A DNA stretch of 64,000 nucleotides, taken from Stutzerimonas kunmingensis (GTDB taxonomy: Bacteria; Pseudomonadota; Gammaproteobacteria; Pseudomonadales; Pseudomonadaceae). Within the stretch, counting starts at the first letter, position 1. Each line of letters opens with the position of its first letter. Below, piece after piece: positions 17,781 through 26,845 of the stretch. The stretch lies in contig NZ_PISM01000020.1 in the NCBI RefSeq assembly GCF_002929225.1, positions 62,001-126,000 of the forward strand. The letters are read 5' to 3'. Made by a program: the position numbers and the translations under genes. The notes beneath the pieces are model-generated. The model made no database searches. It worked only from the letters and a program-made list of their open reading frames with translations, and had not been told where the DNA came from.

Positions 17781-18359
17781 TCAGCCGATCTGCGAGATCT
17801 TCAGCAGGTATTTCAGGTCATCGAGAATCGCCTTGCCGTCTGCTTCGGCGTCATAGCGCAGCACCAGATTGCCGTGCGGGTCGACGATCCATAGCTGCGG
17901 CGTTGCCGGTGCATCGGGGTTACGTGCATACGCGCTGGCGTCGAGGCCATGACGCTGCAACTGCGGGTATTCGCGACTCAGGCGCTGCTCGTAGGCGTCG
18001 TCCAGGGCCGTCGCGCTGGCCAGGGCGTGGCCGGCGCGGGCGGCCTCACGGGCCAGGCCGATATTGATCTGGCGGGCCAGGTAGACCAGTTCCTGGCACT
18101 GCGTTTCGCAGCCCTGCGGGGCGGTGACCAGCAGCTCCCAGCGCCGTTCGGAGTCGGCTGCAGTCACGCCGATGGCTGCGCGGTCCTGGCCGTTGGCGAT
18201 CAGCACGCCGTCGTAGCTGCGGGTCTGCGGCACCCAGAAGCCGAAGCGATACATCGCCGACGCCAGGAGCATCGGGCCGAGTACCACGGCGATTATCAGC
18301 AGCAGTTGCAGTCGGCCACGACCGCGCTTCGGCTCACGGCCGGCAAGGGTTGGATTCAT
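17781..18359 (-). CDS. Membrane-anchored thioredoxin-like protein of the oxidase operon
   Basis: 192 residues from ATG 18359; it overlaps the SURF1 gene by 26 bp. A single membrane helix (about 19-40, LLLIIAVVLGPMLLASAMYRFGF) is followed by a soluble domain. That domain has GCETQCQELVYLARQINIGL, which resembles the SCO/thioredoxin CxxxC region, and ends in TPQLWIVDPHGNLVLRYDAEADGKAILDDLKYLLKI. This is the product always found between SURF1 and CtaA in pseudomonads (PA0111 type). A role in copper or redox handling for the oxidase is plausible by position and the CxxxC, but I know of no proof. Confidence 0.72.
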   Translation of the reverse strand: MNPTLAGREPKRGRGRLQLLLIIAVVLGPMLLASAMYRFGFWVPQTRSYDGVLIANGQDRAAIGVTAADSERRWELLVTAPQGCETQCQELVYLARQINIGLAREAARAGHALASATALDDAYEQRLSREYPQLQRHGLDASAYARNPDAPATPQLWIVDPHGNLVLRYDAEADGKAILDDLKYLLKISQIG

Positions 18360-19071
18360 CGTTGTCACTGTGCTTCTCCCGTGCCTGATGCACGCCGAAG
18401 TAGATGAACAGCGCCAGCAGGGCGGCTGCCATGGCAAACCACTGCACGGCGTAGCCCAGATGCTGCGACGGGCGCATGCTGGTGATCGCCCAATCGGCGC
18501 GGTAGGCGCTGGGGCCGGGCTCCAGACGCAATTCATGGATCACGCCTTCGCGGCCGGCCTGCTGCCACATCGCCTCGATGTCGACGTGGTTGATCAGGCG
18601 CGGCCAGCCCTCGGCCGTGCGGTGGCTGAAGATGAACGGCTTTCCTGGCGGTACGTAGACCCAGGCAGCGAGCTTCAAAGACTGCGCTGGTGTGTCGAAG
18701 GCCGGCGGCACGCGGCGATCGGGCCAGGGAATCCAGCCGCGGTTGACCATTACCCAACGGTCGCTGAGCTCGTCATGAAAGGGCTGCAGCAGCTCTACGC
18801 CAACCTGGCCGTCACGGGTGCGGCTGTCGAGCAGGAAGCTGTGCTCGGCATCGAAACGACCCTGCAGATGCACGCGGGAAAAGGCCGGCTGGGCGCTGCT
18901 TTCGATCTGCTCCGGTGACAGCGGCGCAGCTTGCTGCCTCGCCTCCTGGCGTGCCAGCAGATCGCGCTTCTGTTCGCCGCGCTCCAGCTGCCAGAAGCCC
19001 AGCCAGACCAGCATCGGCAGCATGGCCAGCACCAGCAGGGTAGGCAGCAGCCCCGGCCTGAAGCCGCTCAT
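18334..19071 (-). CDS. SURF1 family cytochrome oxidase assembly protein
   Basis: 245 residues from ATG 19071 (MSGFRPGLLPTLLVLAMLPMLVWLGFWQLERG). The N-terminal helix with WQL.R and the second helix near the C-terminus (YAVQWFAMAAALLALFIYFG) are typical SURF1 topology. The periplasmic loop has RVHLQGRFDAEHSFLLDSRTRDGQVGVEL, WVMVNRGWIPW and HLGYAVQWF. SURF1 helps insert heme A into subunit I. It overlaps the downstream PA0111-like gene by 26 bp and stands divergent from the small twin-helix gene. Confidence 0.9.
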   Translation of the reverse strand: MSGFRPGLLPTLLVLAMLPMLVWLGFWQLERGEQKRDLLARQEARQQAAPLSPEQIESSAQPAFSRVHLQGRFDAEHSFLLDSRTRDGQVGVELLQPFHDELSDRWVMVNRGWIPWPDRRVPPAFDTPAQSLKLAAWVYVPPGKPFIFSHRTAEGWPRLINHVDIEAMWQQAGREGVIHELRLEPGPSAYRADWAITSMRPSQHLGYAVQWFAMAAALLALFIYFGVHQAREKHSDNDESNPCRP

Positions 19072-19141
19072 GCCCGGCAGCCTGATGTGTCGATACGGCT
19101 GGCTATACTCCACCCCCAATACCCCTGTCGTGGAATCGCTC

Positions 19142-19345
19142 ATGCTCAAGGCGGCGATCGTTCTGTTGTTAGTGGCCACGCTGGTCAGTCTGTTCAGTGG
19201 GTTGTTCTTCCTGGTCAGGGACGAGGGCCGCACCTCCCGCGTGATCACGGCCCTGTTCATCCGGGTCAGCCTCAGCGCACTGACCGTTGCGCTGATCGGC
19301 TGGGGTTTCTATACGGGGCAGCTGCGCCCCGCCTTTGGTTTCTGA
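19142..19345 (+). CDS. Twin transmembrane protein (DUF2909)
   Basis: 67 residues, two membrane helices (about 3-24 and 42-62) joined by a short charged loop RDEGRTSRV. It begins MLKAAIVLLLVATLVSLF and ends GFYTGQLRPAFGF, as in the DUF2909 family found in the same place in Pseudomonas oxidase clusters (PA0109 type). It is the only plus-strand gene in this otherwise minus-strand cluster and ends 4 bp before the ctaE stop. The function is unknown. Its promoter lies in the 70 bp between it and the divergent SURF1 gene. Confidence 0.8.
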   Translation: MLKAAIVLLLVATLVSLFSGLFFLVRDEGRTSRVITALFIRVSLSALTVALIGWGFYTGQLRPAFGF

Positions 19346-19349
19346 TTCG

Positions 19350-20246
19350 CTAGATCACATAGACGAAGACGAACAGCGCGATCCACACCACGTCGACGAA
19401 GTGCCAGTACCAGGCCGCTGCCTCGAAACCGAAGTGCTGTTCCGGGCTGAAATGCCCGCGCAGGATGCGCACCAGCATCACCGTGAGGATGATCGCGCCC
19501 ATGGTCACGTGGGCACCGTGAAAGCCCGTAAGCATGAAGAAGGTTGCGCCATAGATGCCCGAGCCCAGGGTCAGCCCCAGTTCGGTGTAGGCATGCACGT
19601 ACTCCTCGATCTGCAGGACCAGGAACGCGGCGCCGAGCAGCACGGTCAGCGCCAGGCCGATCTTCAGGTGCTGGCGATTGTTCTTGCGCAGCGCGTGGTG
19701 CGCCCAGGTCAGGGTGAAGCTGGAGCTGACCAGCAGGATGGTGTTGATCAGCGGCAGGCCCCAGGCACTGATGGTGCCTTCCGGTGCCGGATAGAGCTTG
19801 GGATCTGGGGTGTTGAGCAGCGGCCAGGTGTATTCGAAGCCGGGCCAGAGCATGTTGCTGATGCCCTTGTCGCCTTCGCCAGCCAGCCAGGGGCCGGCCC
19901 AGTAGCGGATGTAGAACAGCGCGCCGAAGAAGGCGAGGAAGAACATCACCTCCGAGAAGATGAACCAGCTCATGCCCCAGCGGAACGAGCGGTCCATCTG
20001 TGCGCTGTACAGCCCGGCGCGGCTTTCTTTCACCACAGCGCCGAACCAGCCGAACATCATGTAGGCGATCAGCAGCGCGCCGACGAAGAAGATCATCGGC
20101 CCGCTGGACTCGTCACGCCCGGCTTTCAGGTCGTTGAACCAGCTGCCCAGGCCGTAGAAGGTGACCAGCAGGGCGATGGTGGCGATGATCGGCCATTTGC
20201 TCTGATCAGGAACGTAATACTGCTCGTGGGTGGTCTGTTGGCTCAT
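19350..20246 (-). CDS. ctaE: Cytochrome c oxidase subunit III
   Basis: 298 residues from ATG 20246 (MSQQTTHEQYYVPDQSKWPI). Seven membrane helices and COX3 signatures: MSWFIFSEVMFFLAFFGALFYIRYW, TFFMLTGFHGAHVTMGAIILTVML and the C-terminal AAWYWHFVDVVWIALFVFVYV. It forms the core of the aa3 oxidase with CtaC and CtaD. The start overlaps the ctaG stop by 4 bp. Confidence 0.95.
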   Translation of the reverse strand: MSQQTTHEQYYVPDQSKWPIIATIALLVTFYGLGSWFNDLKAGRDESSGPMIFFVGALLIAYMMFGWFGAVVKESRAGLYSAQMDRSFRWGMSWFIFSEVMFFLAFFGALFYIRYWAGPWLAGEGDKGISNMLWPGFEYTWPLLNTPDPKLYPAPEGTISAWGLPLINTILLVSSSFTLTWAHHALRKNNRQHLKIGLALTVLLGAAFLVLQIEEYVHAYTELGLTLGSGIYGATFFMLTGFHGAHVTMGAIILTVMLVRILRGHFSPEQHFGFEAAAWYWHFVDVVWIALFVFVYVI

Positions 20247-20818
20247 TGCAGACTCTCCTTGGCCGGGGCCGATGTGGCGTTGACGGCCACCGGCGGCTGG
20301 CGGGACGTGATGTCGAACAGCGTGTAGGCAAGGGTCAGGTTGTGCACGTCGGCGGGCAGGTCGCGATCGACGATGAAGCGCACCGGCATTTCGATGCGCT
20401 CGCCCGGTTGCAGCACCTGCTGGGTGAAGCAGAAGCATTCGGTCTTGTGGAAGTAGGCCGCCGCCCGCGACGGCGAGACGCTGGGGATCGCCTGGGCGGT
20501 CATCGGCTTGTCGGTCGGGTTGTAGGCCACGAAGCGGATTTCCTGGCTGGCGCCTGGGTGCACGCTGAGCTGGTCGGCCAGCGGGCCGAATTCCCAAAGC
20601 ATGCCGGCGGCGTTGGTGGCGAGAAACTGCACCCGCACCGCGCGAGCTTCATCTGCGCTCTGCACGCCGGTGTAGGCACCGGCAGTCTTGCCGTTGATGC
20701 CGAAGGCCTGGCACATGACGTCGTAGATCGGCACCAGCAAGAAGCCGAAACCGAACATGCCGACCACGACGAACAGCAGGCGGCGGACCAGGCGTCGCGT
20801 GGGCAGGGACTCGTTCAT
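20243..20818 (-). CDS. ctaG: Cytochrome c oxidase assembly protein CtaG/Cox11
   Basis: 191 residues. One N-terminal helix (about 12-32, RRLLFVVVGMFGFGFLLVPIYDVMCQAFG) is followed by the periplasmic copper-binding domain with YFHKTECFCFTQQVLQPGE, whose CFC motif binds Cu(I). It supplies the CuB copper of subunit I. It shares 4 bp with ctaE and starts within the stop of a 31-codon reading frame that bridges from ctaD. Confidence 0.94.
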   Translation of the reverse strand: MNESLPTRRLVRRLLFVVVGMFGFGFLLVPIYDVMCQAFGINGKTAGAYTGVQSADEARAVRVQFLATNAAGMLWEFGPLADQLSVHPGASQEIRFVAYNPTDKPMTAQAIPSVSPSRAAAYFHKTECFCFTQQVLQPGERIEMPVRFIVDRDLPADVHNLTLAYTLFDITSRQPPVAVNATSAPAKESLQ

Positions 20819-20910
20819 GAGAGCCTCCCCGTTTGGTGGGAGCGGGCCTTTTCGCGGTCGACCTGGCAGACCCGGCCGGGCCTGCCAGCGACGCCCTGTT
20901 GCCTGCTCAC
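20815..20910 (-). CDS. Possible 31-residue bridging peptide between ctaD and ctaG
   Basis: GTG at 20910 overlaps the ctaD stop as GTGA, and its own TGA overlaps the ctaG start as ATGA. The frame therefore links both neighbours by classic 4-bp coupled junctions. The predicted peptide starts MSRQQGVAGRPG and is basic and hydrophilic with no membrane helix, so it does not resemble the small membrane assembly peptides known from other oxidase operons. It may be a real micro-protein or only a translational bridge. No Shine-Dalgarno site stands out. Confidence 0.35.
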   Translation of the reverse strand: MSRQQGVAGRPGRVCQVDREKARSHQTGRLS

Positions 20911-22544
20911 GGCGTCAGCTCCCCGCCAGTGCCCTTGCGGTGCTCGTGCACATCGCTCATGTCCGGTGGTGTCTGGAAGGTGTGGTAGGGCGCCGGCGAC
21001 GGCACGCTCCATTCCAGCCCCTCGGCGCCGTCCCAGGGCTTGGCTGGTGCCGGTACGCCGCCGCGAATGCATTTGATGACGATGAACAGGAACAGCAACT
21101 GGGTGGCGCCGAACATGAAGGCGCCGACGCTGGAGACCATGTTGAAGTTGGCGAACATCATGTTGTAGTCGGGGATGCGCCGCGGCATGCCGGCCAGGCC
21201 GACGAAGTGCATCGGGAAGAACGCCAGGTTCATGCCGATGAAGCTCATCCAGAAATGCAGCTTGGCCAGGGTCTCGTCGTACATGTGCCCGGTCCACTTG
21301 GGCAGCCAGTAGTAGGCTGAGGCGAAGATGCCGAAGATCGCTCCCGGAACCAGCACGTAGTGGAAGTGCGCCACCACGAAGTAGGTGTCGTGGTACTGGA
21401 AGTCCGCCGGGGCGATGGCCAGCATCAGCCCGGAGAATCCGCCGATGGTGAACAGGATGACGAAGGCCACGGCGAACAGCATCGGCGCCTCGAATGTCAG
21501 CGACCCGCGCCACATCGTCGACACCCAGTTGAACACCTTCACCCCGGTGGGCACGGCGATCAGCATGGTGGCGTACATGAAGAACAGCTCGCCGGTCAGC
21601 GGGATGCCGACGGTGAACATGTGGTGCGCCCAGACGATGAAGGAGAGGAAGGCGATCGCCCCGGTGGCGTAGACCATCGAGGTGTAGCCGAACAGCGGCT
21701 TGCGGCTGAACGCCGGGATGATCGAGCTGACCGCGCCGAAGGCCGGCAGGATCATGATGTACACCTCGGGATGCCCGAAGAACCAGAACACGTGCTGGAA
21801 CAGCACCGGGTCGCCGCCACCGGCCGCGCTGAAGAAGCTGGTGCCGAAGTGGATGTCCATCAGCATCATGGTCACCACGCCCGCCAGCACCGGCATCACT
21901 GCGATCAAGAGGAAGGCGGTGATCAGCCAGGTCCAGACGAACAGCGGCATCTTCATCAGGGTCATGCCTGGCGCACGCAGGTTGAGGATGGTGGCGATCA
22001 CGTTGATCGCCCCCATGATCGAGCTGATGCCCATCAAGTGGATGGCGAAGATGAAGAAGGTCACCGATTCCGGCGCGTAGGTGGTCGACAGCGGCGCATA
22101 GAAGGTCCAGCCGAAGTTCGGCCCGCCGCCTTCCATGAACAGCGTCGAGACCAGCAGGCCGAAGGCTGCCGGCAGCAGCCAGAAGCTGAAGTTGTTCATC
22201 CGCGGCAGGGCCATGTCCGGCGCGCCGATCATCAGCGGGATCATCCAGTTGGCCAGGCCGACGAAGGCCGGCATCACCGCGCCGAAGACCATGATCAGGC
22301 CGTGCATGGTGGTCATCTGGTTGAAGAATTCCGGCTGCACGATCTGCAGGCCCGGCTGGAACAGCTCGGCGCGGATGACCATGGCCATCGAGCCGCCGAG
22401 CAGGAAGGCGCAGAAGCTGAACCACAGGTACATCGAGCCGATGTCCTTGTGGTTGGTGGTCAGCAGCCAGCGCGAGAGACCCTTGGCCGGGCCGTGGTGG
22501 TGGTCATGTCCGGCATGACCATGATCGTCGATCACTGCACTCAT
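20907..22544 (-). CDS. ctaD: Cytochrome c oxidase subunit I
   Basis: 545 residues from ATG 22544 (a GTG one codon earlier is less likely; AGAGGA lies 7-12 nt upstream). The His-rich N-terminus (DDHGHAGHDHHHG) precedes twelve helices. Heme-copper motifs are all present: WFFGHPEVYIMILPAFG with the His-Tyr cross-link, VWAHHMFTVG (CuB histidines) and HDTYFVVAHFHYVLVPGA (heme a and a3 ligands). This is the catalytic subunit of an A-type aa3 oxidase. It lies 12 bp after ctaC. Confidence 0.97.
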   Translation of the reverse strand: MSAVIDDHGHAGHDHHHGPAKGLSRWLLTTNHKDIGSMYLWFSFCAFLLGGSMAMVIRAELFQPGLQIVQPEFFNQMTTMHGLIMVFGAVMPAFVGLANWMIPLMIGAPDMALPRMNNFSFWLLPAAFGLLVSTLFMEGGGPNFGWTFYAPLSTTYAPESVTFFIFAIHLMGISSIMGAINVIATILNLRAPGMTLMKMPLFVWTWLITAFLLIAVMPVLAGVVTMMLMDIHFGTSFFSAAGGGDPVLFQHVFWFFGHPEVYIMILPAFGAVSSIIPAFSRKPLFGYTSMVYATGAIAFLSFIVWAHHMFTVGIPLTGELFFMYATMLIAVPTGVKVFNWVSTMWRGSLTFEAPMLFAVAFVILFTIGGFSGLMLAIAPADFQYHDTYFVVAHFHYVLVPGAIFGIFASAYYWLPKWTGHMYDETLAKLHFWMSFIGMNLAFFPMHFVGLAGMPRRIPDYNMMFANFNMVSSVGAFMFGATQLLFLFIVIKCIRGGVPAPAKPWDGAEGLEWSVPSPAPYHTFQTPPDMSDVHEHRKGTGGELTP

Positions 22545-22556
22545 CACCGAATCCTC

Positions 22557-23690
22557 TTACTGGGTGGCTTCTTCGGCCTGTTTGAAGTCGAGCACGTCTT
22601 TCGGCGTGACCATTTCGCCGGTCTCGTTGCCCCAGGCGTTGCGCTCGTAGGTGATGACCGCGGCCAGGTCGACTTCCGACAGCTGCTTGCCGAAGGCCGC
22701 CATGGCGGTGCCCGGCTTGCCGTTGACGACGATGTTGATGTGCGCCTCGATATCGCCGGTGGCGATAGCCGAGCCCTTGAGGGCCGGGAACATCGGCGGG
22801 ATGCCTTCGCCGCCGACCTGGTGACAGGACGCGCACGAGGTCTGGTAGATCTTCTCGCCGCGTTCGGTGAGTTCCGCCAGCGTCCAGTCCTTGCTGGTCA
22901 GTTCGGCCACCTTGGCGGCCTCTGCTTTCTTCTCGCCGAGCCAGGCGGCGTAGTCCTCGGCGGATTTGACCTCCACCACCACCGGCATGAAGCCATGGTC
23001 CTTGCCGCACAGCTCGGTGCACTGGCCACGGTAAATGCCGGGCTCTTCGACGCGGGTCCAGGATTCGTTGATAAAGCCGGGGATGGCGTCCTTCTTCACC
23101 GCCAGATCCGGCACCCACCAGGAGTGGATGACGTCTGCCGCGGTGATCAGGAAGCGCACCTTGGCGCCGGCGGGAATCACCAGCGGCTCGTCGACTTCCA
23201 GCAGGTAGTTCTCGCCCTTGGGCGCCTGGTTGTTGATCTGCTCGCGCGGCGTGGTGAGGTTGCTGAAGAACTCCACGTCCTCGCCCAGATACTTGTAGTG
23301 CCACTTCCACTGGTAGCCGGTGATCTGCACGTCGACGTCCGATTCGCTGGAGTCGTAGATGTGGATCAGCGTGCGCGTCGCCGGGATCGCCATGCCCACC
23401 AGAATCAGTAGCGGGATGACCGTCCAGAGCACCTCGACGCGGGTGTTTTCGTGGAAGTGAGCGGAATGCTGACGCTTGGAGCGGCGGTGCGCGACCATCG
23501 ACCAGATCATCACGCCGAATACCAGCACGCCGATGACCACACAGATCCAGAAGATCGTCATGTGCAGATCGAACACCGAACGGCTGACGTCGGTGGCGCC
23601 GGAGCGCATGTTCACGTCCCAGGCCGCCTGGGCCTGGCCAAATATTGCCGAAAGCCCAAGCCCCATCCAGATGCATGGATGTCGAGACAT
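22557..23690 (-). CDS. ctaC: Cytochrome c oxidase subunit II with fused cytochrome c domain
   Basis: 377 residues. Signal peptide (cleaved after QAQAA) and two helices precede the cupredoxin domain with the CuA site (VIHSWWVPDL, RGQCTELCGKDHGFMPV, about residues 180-232). The C-terminus carries an extra c-type heme domain with CASCHQVGGEG (about 292-302) and an axial Met in GKPGTAMAAFG. Such caa3-style subunit II is usual in Pseudomonas. It is the first gene of the operon, and the 230 bp upstream should hold its promoter. Confidence 0.95.
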   Translation of the reverse strand: MSRHPCIWMGLGLSAIFGQAQAAWDVNMRSGATDVSRSVFDLHMTIFWICVVIGVLVFGVMIWSMVAHRRSKRQHSAHFHENTRVEVLWTVIPLLILVGMAIPATRTLIHIYDSSESDVDVQITGYQWKWHYKYLGEDVEFFSNLTTPREQINNQAPKGENYLLEVDEPLVIPAGAKVRFLITAADVIHSWWVPDLAVKKDAIPGFINESWTRVEEPGIYRGQCTELCGKDHGFMPVVVEVKSAEDYAAWLGEKKAEAAKVAELTSKDWTLAELTERGEKIYQTSCASCHQVGGEGIPPMFPALKGSAIATGDIEAHINIVVNGKPGTAMAAFGKQLSEVDLAAVITYERNAWGNETGEMVTPKDVLDFKQAEEATQ

Positions 23691-23922
23691 TGCGGGTTCC
23701 CCTTATGATTCTTGTTATCCCGCCGACCGCCATCGCACCGCCGAAAATCGGCTGGCCGGGGAAACCATTCCCGTCATGCCAGCTACGTTTTCGATCGGTC
23801 CGATTCTGCCCAACGCCACCCGCGAAACGCTCGCTGGCGACATGGACGCTTGCACGCGCAGTCGGAACTCAATCAGGTACGCCTACGATTCGGAGTATAG
23901 ACAGCGATCCCACTCTGGCAAT

Positions 23923-24189
23923 TTAAGCGCGGGGCGCGTCTGGCTCGGGCTGTGTGGGGGCATCGTTCTTCTTCACCCCACGCAGGTTCATCAGCGCCAG
24001 GCAGACCTGCAGGGTGATCAGCGCCCACGCCTCGGCGTGCCAGCCCCAGATCACCCAGAGCAGGTTGCTCAGCAGAAAACAGCAGAAGCCGACGAAGCGC
24101 CGGCCGGGCTGCAGCGAGCCGATCAGCCAGGCGGCGATCACCGTGACCACCATGGCAGGCCATTGCAGCAGATCGATATAGACGTCCAA
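23923..24189 (-). CDS. Small membrane protein of unknown function (PA0104-like)
   Basis: 88 residues if started at TTG 24189, which has GGAG 7 nt upstream and begins MDVYIDLLQWPAMVV; the open frame extends to 24324 but the extra part looks non-coding. Three membrane segments: WPAMVVTVIAAWLIGSL, FVGFCCFLLSNLLWVIWGW and AWALITLQVCLALMNLRGV. The WGWHAEAWALITLQVCLALMN block resembles short SemiSWEET/PnuC-like helix bundles, but I would not name a substrate. It sits between ctaC and the SulP gene as in P. aeruginosa. Confidence 0.6.
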   Translation of the reverse strand: MDVYIDLLQWPAMVVTVIAAWLIGSLQPGRRFVGFCCFLLSNLLWVIWGWHAEAWALITLQVCLALMNLRGVKKNDAPTQPEPDAPRA

Positions 24190-24298
24190 TTCAATTCTCC
24201 AGAAGCGCCGGCAGCGCATGGGCTTACCCGATGCGCTGCCGGCTAGATGCACGTTGTGCATGGTCGTGTCTGAAAGATGAGGGGGCTGGTCGCCCTGA

Positions 24299-25840
24299 TT
24301 AGTTCCCGTCGGCAGCCGCGGCAAGATGCACGGCCTGCCGGCGGCGACCTTCGACCCGTCGCGTCAGTGCCCGCGGCTCGATGATCAGCCGTGCGCCGCT
24401 GGCCTGGTTGGCGCGCTGCCATTCTTCCAGCAGCTCCATGCAGGCATGGTCGATGTACTGCAGGTGTGTCATCGGCACATGCACGCAGGCATTCTTCGGT
24501 ACGCCATCCAGCGCGCGGGCCAGTCGCGGCACCTTCAGAAAGGTCGCTGCGCCCTGCATGCGCAGTTCGACCCGGCGGCCTTCCTGCACCACCGTGACCC
24601 TCAGCCGCGAAGCCTGCCAAGCCAGTTGCCCCAGGGTCAGCGCGAAGCCCAGCAGCACGCCGGTCAGCAGGTCGGTGGCGACGATGGTCAGCGCCGTGGC
24701 GAGATGGATCAGCATGGCCATGCGCCCGTAGCGGCCGAGCTGGCGCAGCGCGTTCAGGTCGATCAGCTTGAGCCCGGTGTAGACCAGCACACCGGCCAGG
24801 CTGGCGATTGGAATCTGCTCCAGCAGCGCGGCCAGCAGCACCACCGCGGCCAGCAGCCAGAGCGCGTGCAGCATGGCCGACAGCCGCGTGCGCGCACCGG
24901 CCTGCACATTGGCCGAGCTGCGCACGATCACGCCGGTCATCGGCAGCGCGCCGAGCACGCCGCAGAGCATGTTGCCGATGCCTTGGGCGGTGAGTTCGCG
25001 GTCGAAATCGGCGCGCGGGCCCTGGTGCATGCGATCGACCGCCGCGGCGGAAAGCAGGGTTTCGGCGCTGGCGATAAAGGCCACGGCCAGCGCCGCGACC
25101 AGCAGACCGGGATCGGCGAAGGCCAGAAGATTGGCCGGTTGCAGCCAGCTGATGGCATCGGCGAGATTGTCCGGCACCTCGACACGGCGCACGTCGAGCC
25201 CAAGCCATAGCCCCGCCAGCGTTGCCGCCGCGACACCCAGCAGCGCGCCGGGCAGCAGGCGTAGGCGCTGCGGCTTGAGCCGATCCCATGCCCACATGCA
25301 GACGATGGTCAGCAGGCCGAGAGATGCGGCGATCAGTCCGTTTCCGCCGCCGGAAAACGGCAGCGCGGCCCATAACGCGGCGGGAAAGGCGCCGATATTG
25401 TCCAGTCCAGAGGCTTCCGGCTGCCCGTCCAGCATCACGTGCAACTGCGACAGCACGATGAGGATGCCGATGCCGGCCAGCATGCCGTAGACCACCGCCG
25501 GCGCGGTGACGCGGAACCAGCAACCCAGCTTCAGCCGACCGGCCAGCAGTTGCAGCGCACCGGCCAGTAGCAGGATCGGCCCGAGCATGGCCGCTCCGTA
25601 TTGCTGCACCAGTTCGAACACCAGCACCGTGAGTCCGGCGGCCGGGCCGCTGACCTGCAGGGGTGCACCGGCCAGCCAACCCACCACCAGCCCGCCGACG
25701 ATGCCGGTGATCACGCCTTTGGCGGGCGGCATGCCCGAGGCGATGGCGATGCCCATGCACAACGGCAGGGCCACCAGAAAAACCACCACGGACGCCATCA
25801 GGTCACGCGGCAGCGTTGCTTTGAGTGTTTGTGCATTCAT
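24299..25840 (-). CDS. SulP family anion transporter with C-terminal STAS domain
   Basis: 513 residues. Ten or more membrane helices start after LPRDLMASVVVFLVALPLCMGIAIASGMPPAKGVITG, the SulP signature. Further family blocks are VSGPAAGLTVLVFELVQQYG and MLCGVLGALPMTGVIVRSSANVQAGARTRLSA. A STAS-like domain fills the last 110 residues (HVPMTHLQYIDHACMELLEEW). Annotated relatives are called sulfate transporters, but the next gene upstream is a beta-carbonic anhydrase, an association known for SulP bicarbonate carriers. Bicarbonate is therefore at least as likely as sulfate. Confidence 0.88.
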   Translation of the reverse strand: MNAQTLKATLPRDLMASVVVFLVALPLCMGIAIASGMPPAKGVITGIVGGLVVGWLAGAPLQVSGPAAGLTVLVFELVQQYGAAMLGPILLLAGALQLLAGRLKLGCWFRVTAPAVVYGMLAGIGILIVLSQLHVMLDGQPEASGLDNIGAFPAALWAALPFSGGGNGLIAASLGLLTIVCMWAWDRLKPQRLRLLPGALLGVAAATLAGLWLGLDVRRVEVPDNLADAISWLQPANLLAFADPGLLVAALAVAFIASAETLLSAAAVDRMHQGPRADFDRELTAQGIGNMLCGVLGALPMTGVIVRSSANVQAGARTRLSAMLHALWLLAAVVLLAALLEQIPIASLAGVLVYTGLKLIDLNALRQLGRYGRMAMLIHLATALTIVATDLLTGVLLGFALTLGQLAWQASRLRVTVVQEGRRVELRMQGAATFLKVPRLARALDGVPKNACVHVPMTHLQYIDHACMELLEEWQRANQASGARLIIEPRALTRRVEGRRRQAVHLAAAADGN

Positions 25841-25915
25841 TCAAAAAACCTCGACACGCGGCGACACCCCCGGGGCGTCGCCTGAAGCGACAGCCAATGC
25901 CTTGCGGCCGGCGGT

Positions 25916-26650
25916 TCAGGCCTGCAGGTAGCGCGGCGTGGGCGTTGCTACTGGCAGCGGGCCGTCGCCGTCCAGCGGCGCGAAACGGCCGCTGGTGGCG
26001 TCGTAGGCGAGGATTTCGCTGGTCTCGATGCAATAGACCCAGCCGTGGATCGACAGCTGACCGCCGGCGAGGCGCGCGGCGACCGAGGGATGGGTGCGCA
26101 GGTGGTCGAGTTGGGCCACCACGTTCTCTTCGGTGAGCACGCCCAGGGCTTCGCCGGCGGCGCAGCTGCAGTTCTGCTCCACCAGGCTGCGCGCCACTTC
26201 GCAATGACGCAGCCAGGCCTTCACCGTGGGCATCCGCTGCAGGCCGCTGGGGTCGAGCACCGCTTTCATCGCGCCGCAGTCGGAATGCCCGCAGACGATG
26301 ATGTGCTGCACGTTGAGCGCCATCACCGCGTACTCGATGGCGCTGGAGACGCCACCGTTCATCTGGCCGTAGGGTGGCACCACATTGCCGACGTTACGGG
26401 TGACGAACAGGTCGCCGGGCGAACTCTGGGTGATCAGCTCGGGAACGATGCGCGAGTCGGCGCAGGTGATGAACATCGCACGCGGCTGCTGGGCCCTGGC
26501 CAGGCGGGCGAACAGCGCCTGCTGTTCGGGATAGACCTCGGTGCGAAAGCGGCGAAAGCCATCGACCAGATGGGCGAAGGATTCGTCGGCGCTTTCGCCA
26601 CGTGCGGATGGTTCGTTGCGCTCGGCGCGAGCGGTGAATATTTCACGCAT
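25916..26650 (-). CDS. Beta-class carbonic anhydrase
   Basis: 244 residues. Zinc ligands are seen in FITCADSRIVPELI (Cys, with the Asp-Arg dyad) and in CGHSDCGAMK (His and Cys). The GDLFVTRNVGNVVPPY and SAIEYAVMALNVQHIIV blocks are also family-typical. It interconverts CO2 and bicarbonate in the cytoplasm. The 75-bp gap to the SulP gene on the same strand suggests one transcription unit for bicarbonate supply. Confidence 0.93.
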   Translation of the reverse strand: MREIFTARAERNEPSARGESADESFAHLVDGFRRFRTEVYPEQQALFARLARAQQPRAMFITCADSRIVPELITQSSPGDLFVTRNVGNVVPPYGQMNGGVSSAIEYAVMALNVQHIIVCGHSDCGAMKAVLDPSGLQRMPTVKAWLRHCEVARSLVEQNCSCAAGEALGVLTEENVVAQLDHLRTHPSVAARLAGGQLSIHGWVYCIETSEILAYDATSGRFAPLDGDGPLPVATPTPRYLQA

Positions 26651-26845
26651 GGGTGGTCTCCTGATGCAGGGTAAGGCATGCCAGCACTCATCCAGGCCGG
26701 TCGTGCGGCTGGTGACTGGCTGGTCACATTTGCCCCGAGGCTAGTCAGCGAGACTTAACTGAAACTGAACGAGCCGCTCTAGAACGAGCATTTGCGGCTT
26801 TCTGATTGCTGTCGTAGTGATGGCGCTGGCGGCGCTTTCGAGGTC

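Noticed and set aside
21360..23411. 683-codon plus-strand open frame opposite ctaD/ctaC
   Set aside because: Shadow of the conserved oxidase genes; no family motifs, extreme His/Arg/Asp content.
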